From an uncultured Actinomycetes bacterium (GTDB lineage Bacteria > Actinomycetota > Thermoleophilia > Solirubrobacterales > 70-9): 5,346 bases of DNA. This document shows, piece after piece, positions 1 to 5,346 of this stretch. Location of the stretch: NCBI GenBank assembly GCA_946479725.1, contig CAMLHB010000167.1:1-5346 (forward strand), in the 5' to 3' direction. Both the position numbers and the translations under genes were made by a program. The first letter of the stretch is position 1, and each line of letters starts with the position of its first letter. Under the pieces are notes generated by a model. That model worked only from the letters and a program-made list of their open reading frames with translations. It did no database searches and was not told the DNA's origin.

Positions 1-31
1 CAATACGGCCGAGACGGGCCGCGAGGTCCAT
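1..31 (-). CDS. possible 5' end of a minus-strand gene (partial)
   Basis: A minus-strand ATG at 31-29 opens a frame reading M-D-L-A-A-R-L-G-R-I up to the window edge, using mostly GC-ending codons. An in-frame stop at 61-59 and no other start codon between it and the ATG limit the possible start to this ATG. No Shine-Dalgarno sequence is visible upstream (the preceding bases are AATTCCCGGC). In many actinobacteria the gene after secA in this orientation is prfB (peptide chain release factor 2), which would fit the position, but ten residues cannot confirm it. Alternatively a plus-strand gene could enter from the left and stop at 43-45 or 48-50; its codons look less natural. Treat this as a weak call. 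Confidence 0.3.
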   Translation of the reverse strand, partial: MDLAARLGRI

Positions 32-49
32 GCCGGGAATTCTGAAGTG

Positions 50-78
50 AAAAGCGAGCTAAGACCGAAGGGCTTAGC
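50..78 (-). terminator. candidate intrinsic terminator downstream of secA
   Basis: Read on the minus strand, GCTAAG (78-73) pairs with CTTAGC (63-58), and the apex contains CTTCGG, which can form a stable UUCG-type tetraloop. The stem is followed by TCGCTTTTCA, a short, interrupted T stretch. This is the only hairpin in the secA 3' flank with any T-rich tail in the secA direction. The stem is only 6 bp plus one or two apical pairs, so termination strength is uncertain. If real, it would end a secA transcript before the possible gene starting at 31. Confidence 0.4.
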
Positions 79-150
79 GAGCGCAGACCAGGGCGCGCCT
101 CCCACGCGCGCCCGCACGACGAGCCTTGACGTGCAGAGCGAGCGGAGACC
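53..150. repeat. three copies of 14-bp repeat AGCGAGCNNAGACC
   Basis: Copies lie at 53-66 (AGCGAGCTAAGACC), 76-89 (AGCGAGCGCAGACC) and 137-150 (AGCGAGCGGAGACC). They differ only at the two central positions. A fourth partial copy, AGCGAGCGG, lies at 181-189. Start-to-start distances are 23, 61 and 44 bp, so this is a dispersed cluster and not a regular array. The first copy overlaps the hairpin at 58-78, and the third supplies the left arm of the hairpin at 138-165. The function is unknown. Such a cluster could be a small intergenic repeat family or remnants of local duplication. Confidence 0.6.
91..113. repeat. GC-rich 8-bp hairpin in secA 3' flank
   Basis: GGGCGCGC (91-98) is perfectly complementary to GCGCGCCC (106-113), with a 7-base spacer CTCCCAC. 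No T tract follows on either strand. It is one of several stem-loops packed between secA and the left edge. Confidence 0.5.
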
Positions 151-165
151 GCGCTCTCCGCTCGC
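138..165. repeat. perfect 11-bp hairpin in secA 3' flank
   Basis: GCGAGCGGAGA (138-148) pairs perfectly with TCTCCGCTCGC (155-165) around a 6-base loop CCGCGC. It follows the secA stop by about 40 bp in the transcription direction, so it could stabilise the secA mRNA 3' end or act as a factor-dependent terminator. There is no T tract, so it does not meet the intrinsic-terminator pattern. A further 6-bp stem-loop, GCGGAG (164-169) with CTCCGC (173-178), overlaps its right edge. Confidence 0.6.
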
Positions 166-185
166 GGAGCTCCTCCGCTCAGCGA

Positions 186-204
186 GCGGGTGCGCCGCAC
201 CCGC
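186..204. repeat. 8-bp hairpin abutting the secA stop codon
   Basis: GCGGGTGC (186-193) pairs perfectly with GCACCCGC (197-204) around a GCC loop. After two mismatches, AGC (181-183) and GCT (207-209) could add three more pairs, reaching into the secA stop codon at 210-208. Likely role (inference): mRNA 3'-end structure or a U-less terminator for secA. Confidence 0.5.
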
Positions 205-207
205 GAG

Positions 208-3039
<2,832 letters not shown>

Positions 3040-3068
3040 TGCTCAAGGTTAGCGGTGCGACCCTAAAT

Positions 3069-3102
3069 GCCCCTTGCCGGCCTCCGCCGAGGGGCGTAGC
3101 AT
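3069..3102 (+). promoter_or_regulatory. candidate promoter of hpf with overlapping inverted repeat
   Basis: TTGCCG (3074-3079) and TAGCAT (3097-3102) match the -35 and -10 consensus at 4 of 6 positions each, with an ideal 17-bp spacer. Transcription would begin near 3109 and leave a leader of about 24 bases containing the strong ribosome binding site. An inverted repeat, GCCCCT (3069-3074) with AGGGGC (3090-3095), brackets the spacer and first bases of the -35 box, so it could be an operator or simply a GC-rich coincidence. No convincing minus-strand promoter for secA is visible in the same 93-bp gap. Confidence 0.4.
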
Positions 3103-3117
3103 CGTCCGGGAACCCAC

Positions 3118-3124
3118 AAGGAGG
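3118..3124 (+). promoter_or_regulatory. strong ribosome binding site of hpf
   Basis: AAGGAGG lies 8 bases before the ATG at 3133. This near-perfect Shine-Dalgarno sequence fixes the hpf start. Confidence 0.85.
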
Positions 3125-3132
3125 CACTCGCC

Positions 3133-3492
3133 ATGCGAATTGAGATTCGGGGTCGAAACGTCGAGATGACGGACGAGATGCGCGAGACGGTGCGGAAACG
3201 CTTCCAGCGGCTGGGACGGCAGGTCTCGCCGCTGGCGACCTTGGAGGTGGTGCTCTCCGAAGAGCGCAACCCGCGGGTCGCCGACAGCCAGGTGGCGGAG
3301 GCGACGTTCTACTTGAAGGGAGTGACGCTGCACGCCCGGGAGTCCAGCCCGGAGATGACCCACTCGGTGCACGAGCTTGCCGAAGACATCAGCCGGCAGG
3401 TGAAGAAGCACCGTGAGCTGCGTCGCAAGCGCCGCCGCACGCGGCGGCTTGTCGACCAGATGCGAGGCCGCCCGGCCGAGGCACGGCCGTAG
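3133..3492 (+). CDS. hpf: short-form ribosome hibernation promoting factor (HPF/RaiA family)
   Basis: Members of this family bind the decoding centre of the 30S subunit and hold ribosomes inactive during starvation or stationary phase. The 119-residue product has the expected pattern of one domain: an N-terminal strand and motif I-E-I-R-G-R-N-V-E-M-T-D (3-14), a helix with alternating charges (15-29), strands around 36-41 and 53-66 (VAEATFYLKG at 54-63), then LHARESSPEMTHSVHELAED (66-85) leading into the second helix. A strongly basic tail follows (K91-R106, rich in Arg/Lys). The protein lacks the C-terminal dimerisation domain of long HPF (about 180-220 residues), so by family knowledge it should not form 100S dimers by the long-HPF mechanism. 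It is divergent from secA and converges with the comF-like gene. Whether it behaves like RaiA or like short HPF cannot be told from sequence alone. Confidence 0.9.
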   Translation: MRIEIRGRNVEMTDEMRETVRKRFQRLGRQVSPLATLEVVLSEERNPRVADSQVAEATFYLKGVTLHARESSPEMTHSVHELAEDISRQVKKHRELRRKRRRTRRLVDQMRGRPAEARP

Positions 3493-3508
3493 GGCCGCGG
3501 AGAGCCAA

Positions 3509-4132
3509 CTAGAGGCGCCGGGCAAAGGTCACCGCAACCACACGGGACGCCCCTCCGGCCCGCAGCGCGCGAGCGCAGGCCGAGAGGGTCGCCCCGGTGG
3601 TCAAAACGTCGTCGACGAGAAGGGCGCTGCGAGGAGCGGCGCCCTTCTCATGTATCCGGGGAGGGTTCCCGACCCGCTCGGCCCGCCGCCGCCCCACCGC
3701 CCGCCCCCTCCCCCGCCGCTCCAGGCAGTGCGAGACCGGCGCTTCCAGCCGCGCCGCCAAAGCGGCGGCCAGCTCCCCCGCCGGATCGAACCCCCGCTTC
3801 CGCAACCGCGCCTGAGCCGCCGGCACCGGCACGATCGTCCCGCTCAGCATGTGCGCCGGCGCCAACCACTCGATCCGCTCCGCCATCACGTCGGCCACCG
3901 GCAGCAACCGCCGGAACTTCAGCGCCACGACCAGGTTCCGCGCCACCCCTTCATAGGAGGCCGAAGACCAAACCTTGTCCAACCCCGCCGGCCCCTTCCC
4001 CAAAAACGGATCCGCATCGGCAAGTCGGCGCCCACACCGAGTGCAAACCACCGCCTCCGCCCGACAGCTCTTTCCGCAGGAAGCGCAAAGCGCCGGCACC
4101 AGCGCCACCCCGATAGTCGGCAACAACTCCAT
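3509..4132 (-). CDS. ComF-like phosphoribosyltransferase-domain protein
   Basis: The 207-residue product has the ComF layout. An N-terminal zinc-ribbon pattern has Cys at 16, 19, 30 and 33 (CASC...CTRC). The conserved central segment is VPVPAAQARLRKRGFDPAGE (101-120). The PRPP-binding motif LLVDDVLTTGAT (171-182) is the signature of type I phosphoribosyltransferases. ComF proteins are linked to DNA uptake in naturally competent bacteria (ComFC in Bacillus), but many non-competent genomes carry homologues of unknown substrate, so competence is not implied here. I chose the ATG at 4132 because MELLPTIGVALVPALCASCG gives the usual spacing before the first Cys pair; an in-frame TTG at 4180 would add 16 atypical residues. 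Neither start has a clear Shine-Dalgarno sequence. The stop lies 16 bp from the convergent hpf stop. A perfect 11-bp inverted repeat sits inside the gene just before the PRPP motif. Confidence 0.88.
   Translation of the reverse strand: MELLPTIGVALVPALCASCGKSCRAEAVVCTRCGRRLADADPFLGKGPAGLDKVWSSASYEGVARNLVVALKFRRLLPVADVMAERIEWLAPAHMLSGTIVPVPAAQARLRKRGFDPAGELAAALAARLEAPVSHCLERRGRGRAVGRRRAERVGNPPRIHEKGAAPRSALLVDDVLTTGATLSACARALRAGGASRVVAVTFARRL
3617..3649. repeat. perfect 11-bp inverted repeat inside the comF-like gene
   Basis: GAGAAGGGCGC (3617-3627) and GCGCCCTTCTC (3639-3649) are exact reverse complements separated by 11 bases. On the coding strand they encode roughly residues 161-172, just before the PRPP motif (E-K-G-A-A-P-R-S-A-L-L). 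In the mRNA this could fold into a stable stem; a role is unproven. Confidence 0.55.
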
Positions 4133-4195
4133 ACCCCGACCCTGCCGAGCAGGTCCGCACGTGTGGCGCGCGCAAAGCAAATTCTCTGCACCAAC

Positions 4196-4211
4196 TCTGT
4201 CTCAAGACAGA
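4196..4211. promoter_or_regulatory. 16-bp palindrome upstream of the comF-like gene
   Basis: TCTGTCTCAAGACAGA is a perfect palindrome of two 7-bp arms around a central CA. It lies 64 bp before the comF-like ATG. On the minus strand it contains TTGAGA, a 5-of-6 match to a -35 box, but I see no good -10 at the right distance. The size and symmetry suit a binding site for a dimeric repressor; the regulator is unknown. Confidence 0.35.
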
Positions 4212-4223
4212 AGCATCGCCGTG

Positions 4224-4341
4224 AGAGGAGTCGGGTGACCCCTTCTCGGAGCACCTCGTCGGGAGGATCGCCTCCGGCTAGCGCCCAGTGCTGCAGGCCC
4301 TCCTCATGCGGAGTACCGAGAAGGGGTCACCCAACTCCTCT
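4224..4341. repeat. 118-bp element bounded by 26-bp inverted repeats
   Basis: The left arm (4224-4249, beginning AGAGGAGTCGGGTGACCCC) and the right arm (4316-4341, beginning CCGAGAAGGGGTCACCC) are reverse complements at 25 of 26 positions. The only mismatch, C4232 against A4333, becomes a G-U pair if the minus strand is the RNA. Each arm contains the near-palindrome GGGTGACCC or its complement. The 66-base interior has secondary stems: AGCAC (4250-4254) with GTGCT (4288-4292), enclosing GGAGG (4262-4266) with CCTCC (4271-4275), and CTCC (4300-4303) with GGAG (4310-4313). It could be a miniature inverted-repeat mobile element, a REP-like intergenic repeat, or a structured RNA in the comF leader. 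No clear target-site duplication flanks it. Confidence 0.75.
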
Positions 4342-4435
4342 GCATACGCACAGCGCCAGACCGAGAAGCGCATCCGGTTCTGACCACAGCCGGCTGGGGC
4401 AAAAGTCCGCTACGGGCGGGTCTACTAAGGAACGG

Positions 4436-4463
4436 CCCTCCCGTGCTTCACCGAGGGGTTTTT
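4436..4463 (+). terminator. plus-strand intrinsic-terminator-like hairpin
   Basis: CCCTC (4436-4440) pairs with GAGGG (4453-4457), and inside the loop GTG (4443-4445) can pair with CAC (4449-4451). One G later comes a run of five T (4459-4463). This is the classical arrangement on the plus strand. No plus-strand gene is recognisable upstream before hpf (ending at 3492), so either an untranslated RNA from about 4200 onward ends here or the hairpin protects the downstream gene from read-through. Confidence 0.45.
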
Positions 4464-4596
4464 GCGGCCTCGCGACAGCCCCATTGAACGCGCCCGACTT
4501 TGAACACAGCGGGCTGTGCCCAAACTGGGCTGCGCCTATGAGCCTCTGCATGGAGCCCCCAAGGAGACCCAAAACAAGATTCCGCCGATCCCAACT

Positions 4597-4602
4597 GGAG
4601 GA
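4597..4602 (+). promoter_or_regulatory. ribosome binding site deciding the start at 4612
   Basis: GGAGGA lies 9 bases before the ATG at 4612. It selects that ATG over the in-frame GTG at 4516, which has no comparable signal. Confidence 0.8.
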
Positions 4603-4611
4603 TCACCACTG

Positions 4612-5070
4612 ATGGAAGCTCTCGTAAATGCATTCTCAGAGTTCCTTGCGGCCATTTTCGCCCGCTTCGGGTACGTGGGTCGAGCTCGGCGACGAGCGCA
4701 TACTCGAGAAGACCTTGCCCTCCTCGATGAAATCCGGCAGTCGGATGCCTACGGAGCTCAAAGCCAAACCGCGACTTACCTCCACGACCACATCAACCGA
4801 GAGGTTGCCGACTACTCCGGCATAGAGCTGAAGCACAAGCGCAAGATCCCCTGGGGAACGGTGATCCTCTCGATCCCCATCGGGCTCATCTTTGCTTTCT
4901 TGACCTACAGGATCGTGGACGACGGGTTTTCGTTGTTCTCATTGCTGCCAGGTACCGCGGCCGCCTTTTTCCTCATAGGTGGGTTCGGAGTGCTCTTCAC
5001 CGGTGATGACTCAGAGCAGCAGGAAGATCAAGACGAAGCCTCAACGGCATCTCGCTCATCAGACGGCTGA
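4612..5070 (+). CDS. uncharacterised two-helix membrane protein
   Basis: I do not recognise the family of this 152-residue protein. Residues 1-19 are hydrophobic and possibly amphipathic, followed by an Arg cluster (R24-R28). A soluble, charged, probably helical segment spans about 31-70. Then the basic stretch K74-K78 precedes a membrane helix (about 79-99), a short acidic turn (IVDDG, 101-105) and a second membrane helix (about 108-129). The tail from 131 on is strongly acidic and Ser-rich. By the positive-inside rule both ends should face the cytoplasm with a short outer loop. Codon use is notably less GC-biased in third positions than in secA, with CGA, TCA, GTA, ATA and TTT codons present, which suggests a recent arrival or weak expression. 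There is no catalytic motif I can name. The start is supported by the GGAGGA site; the gene stands alone, convergent with the next gene. Confidence 0.75.
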   Translation: MEALVNAFSEFLAAIFARFGYVGRARRRAHTREDLALLDEIRQSDAYGAQSQTATYLHDHINREVADYSGIELKHKRKIPWGTVILSIPIGLIFAFLTYRIVDDGFSLFSLLPGTAAAFFLIGGFGVLFTGDDSEQQEDQDEASTASRSSDG

Positions 5071-5079
5071 CCCCTCTGA

Positions 5080-5097
5080 ACGCTTCCGCAGGAGCGT
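5080..5097 (+). terminator. hairpin after the membrane protein gene
   Basis: ACGCT (5080-5084) plus CC (5086-5087) pair with GG (5091-5092) plus AGCGT (5093-5097), with T5085 bulged and a GCA loop. It lies 10 bp after the stop at 5070. There is no T tract downstream, only G-rich sequence with a run of seven G (5119-5125), so a terminator role is tentative. Confidence 0.35.
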
Positions 5098-5144
5098 GGC
5101 GGGGCGCCGCCGCACGCCGGGGGGGCGGGAGGCAAAAGGGATGT

Positions 5145-5163
5145 AGCGCGGCGCAGCCGCGCT
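5145..5163 (-). terminator. hairpin directly after the TSUP-like gene
   Basis: AGCGCGGC (5145-5152) and GCCGCGCT (5156-5163) form a perfect 8-bp stem around GCA. On the minus strand the stem begins on the base right after the TGA stop and is followed by ACATCCCTTTTGCC, in which the T run is delayed by seven bases. It is a plausible but suboptimal intrinsic terminator. Confidence 0.5.
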
Positions 5164-5346
5164 TCAGGTCGCGACGCGCGCCAGCAGCGTCAGCCCGTCC
5201 ACCACCAGCAGCGCGGCGATCAGCCGCCGCACACCCGCATTGGACATGCGCGCATGCAGCCGATGTCCCACGTGCACGCCGATCACCATCACCGGCACGA
5301 GCGCGGCGATGAGCAGCAGCAGCCGCCGCTCCAGCAGCACGCCCGC
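5164..5346 (-). CDS. TauE/SafE (TSUP)-like membrane exporter, C-terminal part
   Basis: The frame is open from the window edge (5346) to a TGA at 5166-5164 and gives the last 60 residues of a protein. It contains a hydrophobic helix (LLLLIAALVPVMVIGV, residues 9-24 of the fragment), then V-G-H-R-L-H-A-R-M-S (26-35), then R-R-L-I-A-A-L-L-V-V-D-G-L-T-L-L-A-R, a second helix reaching nearly to the end. The pattern of helix, G-x-x-x-G-x-R-L-like linker, and a final helix beginning R-R-L-I is typical of the C-terminus of TSUP-family permeases, which export sulfite, sulfoacetate or other organosulfur anions. The N-terminal five-sixths lies outside the window, so substrate cannot be judged. Third codon positions are strongly GC, as in secA. 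Confidence 0.65.
   Translation of the reverse strand, partial: AGVLLERRLLLLIAALVPVMVIGVHVGHRLHARMSNAGVRRLIAALLVVDGLTLLARVAT

Larger units (their letters stand above)
4133..4611. other. 479-bp non-coding region with structured elements
   Basis: I find no convincing gene here on either strand; the open frames that cross it have unnatural composition. It holds a 16-bp palindrome (4196-4211), the 118-bp inverted-repeat element (4224-4341), the 10-bp perfect palindrome CAGCCGGCTG (4387-4396), a plus-strand terminator-like hairpin (4436-4463), two copies of TTGAAC (4484-4489 and 4500-4505), two small adjacent stems at 4505-4518 (CACAG/CTGTG) and 4518-4530 (GCCC/GGGC), and the ribosome binding site of the next gene (4597-4602). 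Promoters for the comF-like gene (minus) and the membrane protein gene (plus) should lie here, but I could not assign -35/-10 pairs with confidence. Confidence 0.6.

Noticed and set aside
1..50. Plus-strand gene ending at 45 or 50, convergent with secA
   Set aside because: The short frames use codons such as CGA, ATA and AGA that are uncommon in this DNA; the minus-strand ATG at 31 has better codons. It cannot be fully excluded from so little sequence.
4133..4180. TTG start at 4180 for the comF-like gene
   Set aside because: The extra 16 residues are unlike ComF N-termini, and the ATG at 4132 gives the usual distance to the zinc-ribbon cysteines.
4213..4349. GCATCGC and GCATACGC flanking the 118-bp element as a target-site duplication
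   Set aside because: The left copy is separated from the arm by several bases and the two differ by an inserted base, so it does not meet the pattern of a duplication made by transposition.
4327..4572. Minus-strand open frame of 81 codons in the non-coding region
   Set aside because: It begins with TTG, has no ribosome binding site, includes part of the inverted-repeat arm and resembles no family I know.
4516..4611. GTG start at 4516 for the membrane protein
   Set aside because: It would add 32 Pro-rich residues that cover small hairpins and the GGAGGA ribosome binding site that serves the ATG at 4612.
4133..4611. tRNA, SRP RNA, T-box or CRISPR array in the non-coding region
   Set aside because: I found no T-arm GGTTCGANTCC-type sequence, no SRP core, no T-box AGGGTGGNACCGCG motif and no regularly spaced direct repeats.
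3413..4612. Plus-strand open frame of 399 codons ending in TGATG at the membrane protein start
   Set aside because: It overlaps hpf and runs antisense to the comF-like gene, has low-complexity Pro/Arg/Ser composition and no ribosome binding site. The stop-start overlap looks like translational coupling but is most likely coincidence.

Overview
This window comes from a high-GC bacterium. The content (secA, a short HPF/RaiA-type ribosome hibernation factor, a ComF-type phosphoribosyltransferase) and the very GC-rich third codon positions suggest an actinobacterial-type genome. The HPF and SecA sequences look most like what I would expect from Thermoleophilia/Solirubrobacterales, but that lineage call is an impression from protein style and gene neighbourhood, not a measured result.

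Layout from left to right. Positions 1-31 may hold the first codons of a minus-strand gene that runs out of the window. Positions 32-207 are a non-coding stretch packed with GC-rich hairpins and three copies of a 14-bp repeat; it is the 3' flank of secA. secA occupies 208-3039 on the minus strand and is complete and intact. A 93-bp divergent intergenic region (3040-3132) separates it from a short-form HPF gene (3133-3492, plus strand) with a strong ribosome binding site. HPF converges with a minus-strand comF-like gene (3509-4132), leaving only 16 bp between the two stop codons.

Upstream of comF is a 479-bp non-coding stretch (4133-4611). It holds a 16-bp palindrome, a striking 118-bp element bounded by 26-bp near-perfect inverted repeats, and a plus-strand intrinsic-terminator-like hairpin with no recognisable gene in front of it. 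It is followed by an orphan two-helix membrane protein gene (4612-5070, plus strand) with clearly less GC-biased codon use than secA. The right edge (5164-5346, minus strand) is the C-terminal end of a membrane protein resembling the TauE/SafE (TSUP) exporter family, with a hairpin directly abutting its stop.

The core genes belong to protein export (secA), ribosome dormancy (hpf) and DNA uptake or phosphoribosyl chemistry (comF-like); this clustering is common in Gram-positive lineages, though here hpf is divergent from secA and convergent with comF. I see no complete defence system, CRISPR array, tRNA, rRNA or intact transposase. The part that ordinary annotation does not explain is 4190-5070: the inverted-repeat element, the orphan terminator and the uncharacterised membrane protein.
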